A stretch of 64,000 nt of DNA from Chryseobacterium sp. IHB B 17019 (GTDB lineage Bacteria > Bacteroidota > Bacteroidia > Flavobacteriales > Weeksellaceae): the NCBI RefSeq assembly GCF_001456155.1, contig NZ_CP013293.1:868001-932000 (forward strand), given 5' to 3'. Every line of letters begins with the position of its first letter. Position 1 is the stretch's first letter. Shown here one piece after another: positions 1 to 8,151 of this stretch. The notes below the pieces were generated by a model. That model was not told the origin of the DNA and did no database searches. It saw nothing but the letters and a program-made list of their open reading frames with translations. A program made the position numbers and the translations under genes.

Positions 1-1053
1 GAAAGTGCATGGAAATTCATTAATGTTGGGGTAAACTATTCCAACCAGTCTATTGAAAATTATATTGAAACTCCCGGAAATAGTAATTTAGTTTATGATT
101 TTCCGGATGGTGGAAGTTCTTCTTTCGGCAGACATGCTTATGACAGATATGGATATTTGTCTAAAACAAGTGTAGGGGTAGGTGCAAACTACAACAATAA
201 CCTATACTTAGGTGCCGGATTGAATTTCTTCAATTCGTCAATCGATCAGTCTGATACAGCTATTTTCAATTCTTTGGATGATGGCTCGTCAGAATATTTC
301 AGCAAACAAAACACACCTTTCATTGAAAGAGGAAACGGCTTTTCTGCATCATTGGGGGTAATCGGAAAACTAAGCCCGAACTTCAGAATTGGTGCAGCAT
401 TGGAAACTCCTACGTTCTGGAATATCGACAGAAGCTACAATTTCTATAATGATGCTATATACGGAGACGATTACGCTGTAGAAAACAGAAAACTCACTTC
501 ACCGCTTAAAGCGACTGTAAGTGCTGCTTTCATTGCAAGTAAAAGTTTTGCCTTAAACGTAGATTATACACTTGGATTAACAAAGCCAAAGTATAAAGTA
601 TACGGACCGGCAGAAACAGAATTAAACGATTTCTTTAATGATGAATATAAAAATTTATCAGAATTAAAAATCGGAGCGGAATATAGAGTGAAACAGTTCA
701 GATTGAGAGGTGGTTATGCTTATACATCAAGTCCTTTCGATGCTTTGACGGTGAGCAGATATAATGACAGCGGGGATGGTATGGCAGATAAGTCCTACAA
801 CGACTTGATTTTGAATGACAGAAATGCCTTATCATTTGGTATCGGATATGATTTCAAATCTTTCTATATTGATGCATCTTATCAAAATATAACTTCAAAA
901 TACAGCAACCCGTTATTGTATGGAGTAATTGACGGTAATTATGAAGCAGGTTATTATTCACCAAACAGACTGATCTCAAGCGAAGCTTATGCAGTATCAG
1001 ACGTGAAAAATACAAGAAATAACTTCTTCCTTACATTCGGATGGAAATTCTAA
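1..1053 (+). CDS. Outer-membrane beta-barrel protein, OmpP1/FadL/TodX-like (5' end missing)
   Basis: The reading frame is open from the first base, so the N-terminus lies outside the window; about 350 codons are visible. The protein alternates short hydrophobic strands ending in aromatic residues with polar loops, and ends in a strand closing with Trp-Lys-Phe, the usual C-terminal aromatic signal of outer-membrane barrels. Such proteins carry hydrophobic compounds across the outer membrane. The family name is inferred from overall style (repeated SFxIDASYQN-like strands, late FxFG-like end). A strong hairpin terminator follows. Barrel: quite sure; exact family: less so. Confidence 0.7.
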   Translation, partial: ESAWKFINVGVNYSNQSIENYIETPGNSNLVYDFPDGGSSSFGRHAYDRYGYLSKTSVGVGANYNNNLYLGAGLNFFNSSIDQSDTAIFNSLDDGSSEYFSKQNTPFIERGNGFSASLGVIGKLSPNFRIGAALETPTFWNIDRSYNFYNDAIYGDDYAVENRKLTSPLKATVSAAFIASKSFALNVDYTLGLTKPKYKVYGPAETELNDFFNDEYKNLSELKIGAEYRVKQFRLRGGYAYTSSPFDALTVSRYNDSGDGMADKSYNDLILNDRNALSFGIGYDFKSFYIDASYQNITSKYSNPLLYGVIDGNYEAGYYSPNRLISSEAYAVSDVKNTRNNFFLTFGWKF

Positions 1054-1076
1054 TTTCCTAATGATTGATAAAATTG

Positions 1077-1107
1077 AAGCTCCGAGGTAATTCGGAGCTT
1101 TATTTTT
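1077..1107 (+). terminator. Rho-independent terminator
   Basis: A perfect 9-bp stem (AAGCTCCGA paired with TCGGAGCTT), a 6-base loop and a T-rich tail follow the barrel gene. The A-rich left flank is weaker for the opposite strand, but the ZIP gene also ends close by, so it may act both ways. Confidence 0.85.
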
Positions 1108-1125
1108 TTAATTAAATTTAAAAAA

Positions 1126-1857
1126 TTAATGAATATGCTCCACGTGCGAATGATCGTGGAAAAGGTGAATAATCAGGGCCAGCGAAACACCCACAATGAC
1201 CAGTCCTATCTTCACCCAGTCGATATTGTGGTTTTTATTGCTTTCAAAAATAATCACAGAAGAAATATGTAGGAAAATCCCCCCTACAATGGCTAGAAAA
1301 TAAGGCTGCAGGTCCGGATTAAAATAATTTCCCAATAGCATTCCCATCGGCGAAGCCAAAGCAAATAAAGCAACAATTAATAATGATGGATAGGATGGAT
1401 AAGCCTTAGACTCATCTTTTCTGTTAAACAAAAACGCACCCAAAATAAACGAAATAGGAAGGTTGTGGAATACAATTCCCAACAGATAAGGTGACAACTC
1501 ATGTTCTTCATTTGCCAAAGGAATTCCTTCAATGAATGCATGGACAAAAAGTCCCACCATCAGGGCAACAGGAAGAATATTATGTTCGCTATGATGATGA
1601 ACATGTCCGTGTTCGAAACCTTTAGTAAGAGCTTCCAGGATCATTTGCAGCAAGACCCCTGCAATCACAAAAATACCCAGATTACTGGCTGTTTCGGAGG
1701 TATAAACCTGCGGAAAAACTTCATTCAGACAAATGGTAATGAGAAAACCGGCACTTAGAATAAGTAAATTTTTCGCCAGTTTTTCTTTTTTACCGAAATG
1801 TTTTCCAAAAAATACCCCGGTAATAACACTTAAAATCAGTAAAAGAACTGTTATCAT
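1126..1857 (-). CDS. ZIP family divalent metal transporter
   Basis: A 243-residue integral membrane protein with about eight hydrophobic segments. The fourth-helix motif H106-A-F-I-E110-G and the fifth-helix H131-N132-x-P pattern are the metal-binding signature of ZIP transporters. A His-rich stretch (residues 83-92) lies in the loop between helices 3 and 4, and the C-terminus also has several His, as is usual for Zn/Fe importers. Metal and direction are inferred from the family. Its start codon shares one base with the stop of the upstream methyltransferase gene, so the two are probably translated together. Confidence 0.9.
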   Translation of the reverse strand: MITVLLLILSVITGVFFGKHFGKKEKLAKNLLILSAGFLITICLNEVFPQVYTSETASNLGIFVIAGVLLQMILEALTKGFEHGHVHHHSEHNILPVALMVGLFVHAFIEGIPLANEEHELSPYLLGIVFHNLPISFILGAFLFNRKDESKAYPSYPSLLIVALFALASPMGMLLGNYFNPDLQPYFLAIVGGIFLHISSVIIFESNKNHNIDWVKIGLVIVGVSLALIIHLFHDHSHVEHIH

Positions 1858-2582
1858 TAGTTTTTCTTAAATAAATTAATGCAACGTGGTGAAGTTTCTT
1901 TATTAAATTCATTTAATTGATAATCTCCCCATATTTTGATTCTTTCAAAACCGCATTCTGTAGCATAAGAATTAATAGCTTCGAGTGTATGAAGTTTTAC
2001 TTTTTCAAAGAAATGGAAAGACTTTCCGTCCGCTTCAAACTGGATATCCTTCACGATATGCCTTCCTTCGATTTTTTTACAAATCTTAAATTCAATATCG
2101 CCGCGTTTTACCACAGATTCCGGAACGATGACTTTTCTCACATATTCCTCATTCAAATAATCCAGTACAAAAAATCCTCCAGGTTTTAAAACATTATAAA
2201 CCGACTGGAACACTTTTTTGTCATCATTTTCATTATCGAAATACCCGAAGCTTGTAAAAAGATTGAAAACCGCATCCATAGGATCAGCATCAATCGGGTT
2301 TCTCATGTCGTGAACGTCGAATAACAAGGTCTGATTTTCAAACTGCTTATCAAATTCTATACTCTGTCTCGAAAGATCAAGCCCTAAAACATCATATCCT
2401 AATTTATTAAGAAAAACCGAGTGTCTTCCCTTACCGCATGCTAAGTCTATGATTTTAGAATTTGGCGCCAGTTGCAGGTCTGCAGTCAGTTTTGTGATGA
2501 AGTTTTCGGCTTCAGTATAGTCTCTGTTGCTATAAAGTAAATGATAATAAGGGGTATCAAACCAAGATTCAAACCATTCCAT
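1857..2582 (-). CDS. Class I SAM-dependent methyltransferase
   Basis: About 241 residues, starting at the ATG that gives MEWFESWFDTPYYHLLY; an upstream in-frame ATG would add 17 hydrophobic residues that look like untranslated leader. Motif I (DLACGKGRHS) binds S-adenosylmethionine, followed by the acidic end of strand 2 (LGLDLS) and a motif LFTSFGYF near the post-II region. It resembles soluble methyltransferases of unknown substrate found next to host genes in flavobacteria. The prophage left end lies about 110 bases upstream of its start, so its promoter region may have been altered by the insertion. Confidence 0.85.
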   Translation of the reverse strand: MEWFESWFDTPYYHLLYSNRDYTEAENFITKLTADLQLAPNSKIIDLACGKGRHSVFLNKLGYDVLGLDLSRQSIEFDKQFENQTLLFDVHDMRNPIDADPMDAVFNLFTSFGYFDNENDDKKVFQSVYNVLKPGGFFVLDYLNEEYVRKVIVPESVVKRGDIEFKICKKIEGRHIVKDIQFEADGKSFHFFEKVKLHTLEAINSYATECGFERIKIWGDYQLNEFNKETSPRCINLFKKN

Positions 2583-2692
2583 AATGCAAAAATAACTAAA
2601 TTTTATCAGTAAACGAAATAAACTGGTAATCAATAAGTTAACATTTTGCGTATGATTGTTTTATAAGGTTTTTTACTATGTTTTTTACTATT

Positions 2693-2704
2693 TTTTTACT
2701 ATAA
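2693..2704. repeat. Candidate attL core (TTTTTACTATAA)
   Basis: The same 12 bases occur at 46176-46187. Upstream are two further copies of TTTTTTACTAT, so the left site is a small tandem array. Low complexity means 12 bases could match by chance; its support is position, exactly between the host methyltransferase and the first prophage gene. Confidence 0.55.
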
Positions 2705-2707
2705 AAA

Positions 2708-3319
2708 TTAAATAGGGTTTTTTAAATTATAAGAAATAAACATATAGGTCATATATTTCAACAAAAAAGTTCCTTCCTCTTTTGTTGTATATTGAAAATT
2801 GCCAACTTTAGAAGTTGACCCATCGTTTAATCCATAAATATTGAATATGTTTTTTCTAGTGGAAATTAATTTAATCCTGTCAATGTCTTTGTTTAAAAGG
2901 GCTTCTAGGTCGCTGGGAATAAGTGGAATTGTATTTATTTTTGAATATGAAGAGTTGCTGCCTATTGTTTTAAAATCCATTTCTATTTTATGCTTATCAC
3001 TAAACAAAATTATTAATCTGTCTCCTTTTGCTAAATTTAACTGTTGTGAATTAGTATAAATCTGGAGATAACTATATCCATTATGATTTATGAATGTTAA
3101 GCCTAAATATTCATATTCTGAAGCTCCAAATTCCGTTAATGAATATAAAAAGAAATATCCTAATTTAAGATTGTAAAAATTTCTTATCCCGGCCTTTGTA
3201 AATAGAATAGTTTTCTTGTCTTCAAAATCATCTGTCATGGTTGATATTTCAGTATAATTTGAAAAGATAGAAATGTCTTCACTGTGTGTGAAATTTGGAA
3301 TTTCAATCAAGCTATACAT
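2708..3319 (-). CDS. Hypothetical protein at prophage left end
   Basis: 203 residues, no signal peptide or membrane segment, rich in aromatic and Ser/Asn residues. I do not recognise a family. It stops four bases inside the putative attL, so it is the outermost prophage gene. It lies 30 bp downstream of a lipoprotein gene on the same strand, opposite to the lytic genes, which suggests expression in the lysogen (a passenger or moron gene). Confidence 0.6.
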   Translation of the reverse strand: MYSLIEIPNFTHSEDISIFSNYTEISTMTDDFEDKKTILFTKAGIRNFYNLKLGYFFLYSLTEFGASEYEYLGLTFINHNGYSYLQIYTNSQQLNLAKGDRLIILFSDKHKIEMDFKTIGSNSSYSKINTIPLIPSDLEALLNKDIDRIKLISTRKNIFNIYGLNDGSTSKVGNFQYTTKEEGTFLLKYMTYMFISYNLKNPI

Positions 3320-3349
3320 GGTCTGGTTTTGTTTTTTGAATTTATAATG

Positions 3350-3742
3350 TTATTTTCGATAGTAGTATACGTTTTCTATGGTGTGGGTGCCGGTTGACAT
3401 GTTAGTTATAATCAAATAATTTCCTTCAATCTTAACATTTTCACCGTTTATTTTCTGAGAATTTTGATCGTAAGTGTATGTATAAGCACCCACCTTTGAG
3501 CATTTACCAGACTGAGCAGCCCAAACCTCAACAGAAACATTATTATCAGAATTTATACTATAAAATGATTTCCCGCTACATGAACCCTCATGTATGTTTT
3601 CAGACCCTTTAACACCATCAATCACTGCATAGTTCTTTATAAGAAAATATTGTCCAACATATGTAGGTGTGTCAACGCTTTCATCATTACTACAAGAAGA
3701 AAGCAGCAATAGAAAAAATAATAAAAAGGTAAGGTTTTTCAT
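3350..3742 (-). CDS. Small lipoprotein, prophage passenger
   Basis: 130 residues with a lipoprotein signal: Lys-Asn, a hydrophobic Leu/Phe stretch and lipobox LSSC with the modified Cys at about residue 16, followed by SNDES. Acidic residues after the Cys in this phylum often mark surface-exposed lipoproteins. The rest is beta-rich and contains two further Cys. Function is unknown; surface exclusion or host-fitness roles are typical of prophage lipoproteins but nothing here proves it. It is divergent from the 3919 gene. Confidence 0.7.
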   Translation of the reverse strand: MKNLTFLLFFLLLLSSCSNDESVDTPTYVGQYFLIKNYAVIDGVKGSENIHEGSCSGKSFYSINSDNNVSVEVWAAQSGKCSKVGAYTYTYDQNSQKINGENVKIEGNYLIITNMSTGTHTIENVYYYRK

Positions 3743-3774
3743 TTTTCAAATATTAAATGGTTAAAAAATTACTT

Positions 3775-3790
3775 GCGACAACTTTTGTCG
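3775..3790. repeat. Inverted repeat related to the right-end 17-bp repeats
   Basis: CGACAA and TTGTCG arms separated by three bases, in the gap upstream of the lipoprotein gene. It resembles, with a few changes, the CGTCAAGTTTTGTCG repeats at 43250, 44541 and 44958. It could be a binding site of a phage regulator. Confidence 0.4.
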
Positions 3791-3918
3791 TTTCGTGATT
3801 ATATGTTTGTATTATGATATTTTTATGCATTATATAATATATTTAATAATTATTATTCGATAAATATAAATATTTATTAATTTTATCACCATTTGTTTAA
3901 TTTTTTAAATTCATAGCC

Positions 3919-4167
3919 ATGAGAGATTATAACTCAAGAAGACAGATAATAAAGAACTTGGAAAACTGCAATAAAGGTTTTTATCATAGGAAAAGAATCT
4001 CACCTGACGAATATCGCACTAATCATAGGGTTTTAATGTCTCTGATTAGTAATGAGATTTTTTTAACCGAATCACAAGTTAAGTCCTTAAGGAAGAAGTT
4101 GGAACTTTCAACAGATATAATAAGATTTAGGGCTCTTATAACAATAATTAAAATGTGTTCCAACTAA
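3919..4167 (+). CDS. Hypothetical small protein
   Basis: 82 residues, basic, predicted mostly helical; no recognised family. Its end overlaps the end of the convergent repressor gene by four bases. The preceding 176 bases are very AT-rich and probably hold promoters for it and for the divergent lipoprotein gene. A role near the lysogeny switch is possible but only from position. Confidence 0.5.
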   Translation: MRDYNSRRQIIKNLENCNKGFYHRKRISPDEYRTNHRVLMSLISNEIFLTESQVKSLRKKLELSTDIIRFRALITIIKMCSN

Positions 4168-4673
4168 TTCTGTTCAACTATTTTGTTTATGTCTTTTTTT
4201 ATTTTATCATCTAATTGTACGTTAAACTCATCCATGATTGCTTCGATTTCAGACTGTAAAACAAATAAATTATCTTTTATTCTTTCTTTAATGTCTTCGT
4301 TTTGCTCTTTTAGTTCGGCATTTTCCCTTGCTAAATCATCTATTTTTTTATTTTGACTTATAACCAAATCGTATAATAAATTTAGTTTTGAATCAATAGG
4401 AAGTTCCACATAAGGAACTCCTATTTTTTTATACTCAACAGTTTCGTTCTCTTTAAGGTTATACTTATCTCCATTTCCTGTGAAAATATAATCTCGATTT
4501 GCCTTAAGGATTTTTAATAAGATGTCTAATTTTAGATCATCTGGTTTTGTTTTATCATCAATCCAATTCTTTAGTGTAGTAGGATGCATTTTTGCCTCTC
4601 TTGCTAAAGAATTCTTATTATAACCCTTGTCAAGCATAATCTCTTCAAGCCTTTTTCCAATAGTATTTTTCAT
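4164..4673 (-). CDS. Phage repressor, XRE-type helix-turn-helix (CI-like)
   Basis: 169 residues. Residues 1-65 form an XRE-type helix-turn-helix domain (NSLAREAKMHPTTLKNWID as helices 2-3). A middle segment is followed by a long coiled coil (about 100-160) that probably makes the oligomer; no LexA-like autoprotease residues are seen, so induction would not be by self-cleavage. It is divergent from the early lytic genes, and its expected targets are the repeated TTAGATAT sites at 4716-4760. It should keep the prophage silent. Coiled-coil C-termini like this are common in repressors of Bacteroidota. Confidence 0.82.
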   Translation of the reverse strand: MKNTIGKRLEEIMLDKGYNKNSLAREAKMHPTTLKNWIDDKTKPDDLKLDILLKILKANRDYIFTGNGDKYNLKENETVEYKKIGVPYVELPIDSKLNLLYDLVISQNKKIDDLARENAELKEQNEDIKERIKDNLFVLQSEIEAIMDEFNVQLDDKIKKDINKIVEQN

Positions 4674-4715
4674 AATAATAGATTATATAATTCTATTAAT
4701 AGATAAAATCAATAT

Positions 4716-4765
4716 AAAATTAGATATATTTATTTGCTTTATATCTAAAATTAGATATATATTTG
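4716..4765 (+). promoter_or_regulatory. Early lytic promoter with repressor operators
   Basis: A 20-bp palindrome (TATATCTAA, two A, TTAGATATA) lies at 4740-4759. A direct copy of its right half, AAAATTAGATATAT, lies at 4716-4729, 31 bp from the second copy at 4747-4760. A TATATTTG box is at 4758-4765 with TTTG at 4733-4736, so a repressor on the palindrome would sit between the -33 and -7 boxes and block transcription. Confidence 0.7.
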
Positions 4766-4856
4766 TATCAACAATACAACACAATGCAAATGTAGTTAAA
4801 AATTGTGTCAGTAAAAAATAGTGAAAATACGGTAGTTTAATTAAAGATAAATAAAT

Positions 4857-5132
4857 ATGGCAGAGTTGATAAATGGAAAACCAATAAGTGAAAAGCTATC
4901 AGAATTTTTGAGAAAGTTCACTAGTCCAAAAGATATGGCGGATGTAAGCACCGAAACAAATGTTAGCATATCTACAATTAGAGATGTGAGATTAAGAAGA
5001 AATAATATTTCTGAGGAAAATAAGAAAGCGATTATCAAATTAATGAAAAAAGCCGATCAAAATGCTGATTTTAAAATTAAAGAAGCTAAAGAGGGGAAGC
5101 GGCAAGTAAAACAAATTCTTGACTGTATATGA
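4857..5132 (+). CDS. Putative DNA-binding early protein (Cro-like position)
   Basis: 91 residues; residues 24-60 (MADVSTETNVSISTIRDV) read as a helix-turn-helix, followed by a Lys-rich tail. It is the first gene after the early promoter and divergent from the repressor, where a Cro-type antirepressor usually sits. The role is inferred from position; the fold is moderately supported. Its stop overlaps the next start (ATGA). Confidence 0.6.
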   Translation: MAELINGKPISEKLSEFLRKFTSPKDMADVSTETNVSISTIRDVRLRRNNISEENKKAIIKLMKKADQNADFKIKEAKEGKRQVKQILDCI

Positions 5133-5329
5133 ACCTAGATTATCAAATAGCAAAAGATTACATGCTAAAGTTGCCAGAGGCAGAACGGGAAAGTCTTTGT
5201 AAGTTTTTTTTAAAAGGATTGCAGGAAAGGAAAAAGACAAAGAAAGAACTTGACACTGAATATTCTCAGTTTCTAAAAAAATCAAAATCATTTCAAGACT
5301 TCAAAAAGAAGTACGGAATATCAAAATAA
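5129..5329 (+). CDS. Hypothetical early phage protein
   Basis: 66 residues, highly charged and helical, rich in Lys and Glu. It overlaps the previous gene by four bases, showing translational coupling. No family recognised. Confidence 0.55.
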   Translation: MNLDYQIAKDYMLKLPEAERESLCKFFLKGLQERKKTKKELDTEYSQFLKKSKSFQDFKKKYGISK

Positions 5330-5470
5330 ATGGCATCTACTCGCAATAGACGCCAAAGTTTAAAACTCGAAATATCGAATTATCATGGAAACAAAATTAC
5401 AAAAAAAGATTTTAGGCAGAACAATCAAAAGTTATCAATTCTACAAAATGCAATATCCGGTATTAAATAG
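5330..5470 (+). CDS. Possible small protein (46 aa) overlapping next gene
   Basis: An ATG frame of 46 codons starts at the last base of the previous stop codon (TAAATGG) and runs 86 bases into the next gene in another frame. The product is basic. The tight stop-start junction is the only support, so this is tentative. Confidence 0.3.
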   Translation: MASTRNRRQSLKLEISNYHGNKITKKDFRQNNQKLSILQNAISGIK

Positions 5471-5768
5471 AAAAATCGTAAACGGATTTATTTGGCTGGA
5501 AGGTTTGAGAATCAGAGTTGAAAACGGGAAGTTTTTCACAATGAATCCAGATGGTAAGAAAGAGGGAGTGATATTAAAAACCTCATCAGCTTATAAAGAG
5601 ATTAAAAGATTAATTGCCAGATGGTTCTCTACTTACAGAAAGAATGGTATTGCATCTTACGCTAATTCAACAATGCGAGAAGCTTGTCAGCAGGGACAGT
5701 ACAATCAAAGAATCAAGCAGATTCAAAACGGAAGAATTTCATTTAACCATTATTATTCGGCATCATGA
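5385..5768 (+). CDS. Hypothetical phage protein
   Basis: 127 residues, basic, with aromatic residues scattered. No motif recognised. It continues the early operon, and its TGA stop overlaps an ATG of a 27-codon frame. The high Lys/Arg content would fit nucleic-acid contact. Confidence 0.55.
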   Translation: METKLQKKILGRTIKSYQFYKMQYPVLNRKIVNGFIWLEGLRIRVENGKFFTMNPDGKKEGVILKTSSAYKEIKRLIARWFSTYRKNGIASYANSTMREACQQGQYNQRIKQIQNGRISFNHYYSAS

Positions 5769-5848
5769 AAACGGTGGTATTTAATATTAAAGTTTGGTTT
5801 GTTTACCAATACGTGTGTTTAATTGAAGCATTAATGAAAAAACAATAA
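5765..5848 (+). CDS. Possible micro-protein (27 aa)
   Basis: An ATGA overlap with the preceding stop begins a 27-codon frame that ends two bases before the next gene. The product is hydrophobic in the middle with a basic end. It fills an otherwise empty gap, but it is too short for coding statistics. Confidence 0.3.
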   Translation: MKTVVFNIKVWFVYQYVCLIEALMKKQ

Positions 5849-5850
5849 CC

Positions 5851-6045
5851 ATGAAAAAAATACATAAAAAGAGATCTTGGAAAAAAATGGTTATCGATAA
5901 TCGTCAAAATACAATATCCAAACAGAGAAACATCAATGACACTATTGTTGAAGCTTCTGAGTTTCAAGAGTGGTTTGCTAAAATGGGAGGAATGATCGAG
6001 AATGAAGATATGGAAAAAGTGATAGATAAATTTAAAAATCAGTAA
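5851..6045 (+). CDS. Hypothetical small protein
   Basis: 64 residues with a very basic first third and an acidic C-terminal helix (EFQEWFAKMGGMIENEDMEK). Starts after the AACC-ATG context common in this operon. No family recognised. Confidence 0.5.
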   Translation: MKKIHKKRSWKKMVIDNRQNTISKQRNINDTIVEASEFQEWFAKMGGMIENEDMEKVIDKFKNQ

Positions 6046-6047
6046 TC

Positions 6048-6320
6048 ATGGAACCAACAGATTACAGCCGAGGAAGGAACAATGAGAATTCTCAACATTC
6101 TTTTGGCCTGATAAAAGGTAAAGTGGAAAATCAACGGATGCGAGTTTTGAGCAATGTAGACGGTTTAAAATCCACTATTGAAATAGCGAACGATATGGGT
6201 GTATTTCTACACCAAATATCTGGAAGGTTCTCAGAGCTAAAAGCAAATCATAAAATAATTCAAATCACAACAAAAAAAATTGGAAGATCGCGATTCGCGG
6301 TTTATCGAAAACTAAATTAA
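6048..6320 (+). CDS. Winged helix-turn-helix-like phage protein
   Basis: 90 residues. The central part (RVLSNVDGLKSTIEIANDM and VFLHQISGRFSELKANHKI) has the pattern of a winged helix domain that switches gene expression, and the end forms a short beta pair (IQITTKKIGRSRFAVYRKL), the expected wing. Two bases separate it from the previous stop. It could regulate early genes; the target is unknown. Confidence 0.6.
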   Translation: MEPTDYSRGRNNENSQHSFGLIKGKVENQRMRVLSNVDGLKSTIEIANDMGVFLHQISGRFSELKANHKIIQITTKKIGRSRFAVYRKLN

Positions 6321-6322
6321 TT

Positions 6323-6886
6323 ATGAAAAATATTCTTAAAAAAATAAGTGTAATACAAAACAGTATTGATACAATCAGCAAAAATGCTCACAATACCTTT
6401 TATAATAGCAATTATGCAGATCTATCAAATATACAAGACACTTTAAAACCTCTATTATTTGAACAATCACTAGTCTGTATTCATCAAGTTATTGATAATC
6501 ATTTAATAACTACAGTTTTTGACCTTGATTCCGATGATAAGATTGATAGCTCTATTGATATTGCAAACCTTAATGATCCACAAAAAGTAGGTAGCCAGTT
6601 AACGTACTATCGTAGATATAATTTAATCAACATTTTTGATTTAAAAGTAGATGATGATGATGCAAACAAAACAGTTTCTAAGCCTCCTCAAAATAAATCT
6701 AATGATGTAAAAATTGATTTTTGGTTATCAGATAAAAATTTTGAAAAAGCAAAAACTACATCCGATTTAGCCCAACAGACTTTGGAATATTATGATAATA
6801 AAACTGAACGTGAAGGTAAAATTTATGGAATGAAAAAAACATATCGTGATGTATTACAAAAATTAACACAAAATAGTATGTTATGA
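6323..6886 (+). CDS. ERF family single-strand annealing protein
   Basis: 187 residues. The N-terminal 110 residues match the ERF recombinase pattern: a helical start, a YADLSNIQDTLKPLL segment, and the diagnostic DPQKVGSQLTYYRRYNL motif followed by an acidic DDDDAN run. ERF proteins bind ssDNA and anneal complementary strands in phage recombination and genome circularisation. The C-terminal third (about 125-187) is variable, as usual. It overlaps the next gene by four bases. It is the recombination core of this early block, next to the DUF3127 protein. Confidence 0.88.
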   Translation: MKNILKKISVIQNSIDTISKNAHNTFYNSNYADLSNIQDTLKPLLFEQSLVCIHQVIDNHLITTVFDLDSDDKIDSSIDIANLNDPQKVGSQLTYYRRYNLINIFDLKVDDDDANKTVSKPPQNKSNDVKIDFWLSDKNFEKAKTTSDLAQQTLEYYDNKTEREGKIYGMKKTYRDVLQKLTQNSML

Positions 6887-7326
6887 GTTTAACAGGACAA
6901 TTATACGAAGAATATCAACAGGAGTTCATTGAAAGATGTCAACAAGTTGAAGAAGGAGAAATTTCCCCATTAGTTGCAGCCGTACAGTTTAAAGAAGAAA
7001 TGGATTATTTAAGCCAATTAGCTGAAGATCGGAAAACGTGGCTCAATGAAAATGTAGACGAAATTACGAATGAAGCTGAACAATATGGAAAAAATGGATT
7101 CAGAGGTTTTGTTTTCACAAAGCAATACCGTGAAACCTCATCATTCAAGCACATTGCTGCATGGAATCAAGCTGAAAATCAAAAGAAGGCAATTGAGGCA
7201 AAAGCAAAATTAGCCTGGAAAATGGTTCAAAACGGACTTCCTAATGTAGATGCCGAAACGGGTGAAGAAATACCTCTACCGGAAATTAAAGTTTCTTCCT
7301 TTATAAAAGCCGAAAAACTAAGATAA
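6883..7326 (+). CDS. Hypothetical recombination-module protein
   Basis: 147 residues, acidic and almost wholly helical, with a central segment GKNGFRGFVFTKQYRE and a C-terminal EIPLPEIKVSSFIKAEKLR. It sits between the ERF gene (four-base overlap) and another helical protein (one-base overlap), so it is probably a partner in recombination or replication. No family recognised with confidence. Confidence 0.6.
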   Translation: MSLTGQLYEEYQQEFIERCQQVEEGEISPLVAAVQFKEEMDYLSQLAEDRKTWLNENVDEITNEAEQYGKNGFRGFVFTKQYRETSSFKHIAAWNQAENQKKAIEAKAKLAWKMVQNGLPNVDAETGEEIPLPEIKVSSFIKAEKLR

Positions 7327-7724
7327 TGAAAGAATTAGTAGCTGATAAAGAATCAATAAAATTTGAACTTAAAGCAATTCAGGATTTCATTGAGTTAAAT
7401 ATTTCGGAAGAAGAAATTACTGCTGTTGAAATTAGAGGAAATGAACTTAATGCTTATATGGCAAGATCCGGAAAACTATTAGCAGATGCAAAATATCATC
7501 GGGATGAAAAATTAAAAGATTCTGTTTTTGACAACCTGAAAGAAATTCTAAAGCTTTCGGCAACAACGGCAAATAAATATATTGATTCATTATGTAAAGA
7601 AGAAAATTACTTAGTGAATTGGGCCGACAGGATAAACAGGACAGTTACCCATCAATTAGACTGGTGTCGGTCTGTATTAAGTAAGCAAAAAGAAGAACTA
7701 AGACAAAATCAATATTCAAATTAA
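7326..7724 (+). CDS. Hypothetical helical phage protein
   Basis: 132 residues, helical, start codon sharing its A with the previous stop (TAATG). Residues about 55-90 hold a conserved-looking RDEKLKDSVFDNLKEI and TTANKYIDSLC. Similar proteins sit beside ERF or ssDNA-binding genes in Bacteroidota phages, from memory. Function unknown. Confidence 0.6.
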   Translation: MKELVADKESIKFELKAIQDFIELNISEEEITAVEIRGNELNAYMARSGKLLADAKYHRDEKLKDSVFDNLKEILKLSATTANKYIDSLCKEENYLVNWADRINRTVTHQLDWCRSVLSKQKEELRQNQYSN

Positions 7725-7729
7725 ATTTT

Positions 7730-8005
7730 ATGGAATTACAAGGAACAATAAAAAGAATCGGCGAAATCCAAACGTTTTCAAGCGGATTTCAAAAAAGAGA
7801 AATGGTAATACTTACTCAGGAGCAATACCCTCAGCCTATCAATGTAGAATTCATTTCAGATAAAGTTGATTTACTGAATAATTTAAAAGAAGGTGAGTCG
7901 GTAAAAGTTGGAATCAATATTCAGGGTAGAGAGTGGGTTAGCCCACAGGGTGAAACAAAATATTTCAATTCCATAGTAGGATGGAGGATTGAAAAGATTA
8001 ACTAA
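7730..8005 (+). CDS. DUF3127 protein (OB-fold-like, ssDNA-binding candidate)
   Basis: 91 residues. The beginning MELQGTIKRIGEIQTFSSGF, the QYPQPINVEF strand and the final NSIVGWRIEKI match the DUF3127 pattern. These short beta-barrel proteins resemble single-strand DNA-binding OB folds and are common in Bacteroidota phages beside annealing proteins. It probably covers ssDNA for ERF. The 94-aa protein at 44608-44892 begins similarly (MELSGTVLKVFDET) and may be a distant relative. Confidence 0.8.
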   Translation: MELQGTIKRIGEIQTFSSGFQKREMVILTQEQYPQPINVEFISDKVDLLNNLKEGESVKVGINIQGREWVSPQGETKYFNSIVGWRIEKIN

Positions 8006-8151
8006 TGAAACACGATTCAAAATATTACATCGGACGCGATTCCAAAGGAGTATTTAAATGGAATGAGAAAGAATTAATCTACATCGAAGAATCAGAAATT
8101 AAAAATAAAAAATCAACAAACAATGGAAAATGTAACACTTCAACTAAATGA
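8005..8151 (+). CDS. Small hypothetical protein (48 aa)
   Basis: Starts in a TAATG overlap with the DUF3127 stop and ends 29 bases inside the next gene. The product begins MKHDSKYYIGRDSKGVFKW with a short beta-like repeat. Overlaps at both ends match the style of this operon, which supports it. Confidence 0.45.
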   Translation: MKHDSKYYIGRDSKGVFKWNEKELIYIEESEIKNKKSTNNGKCNTSTK

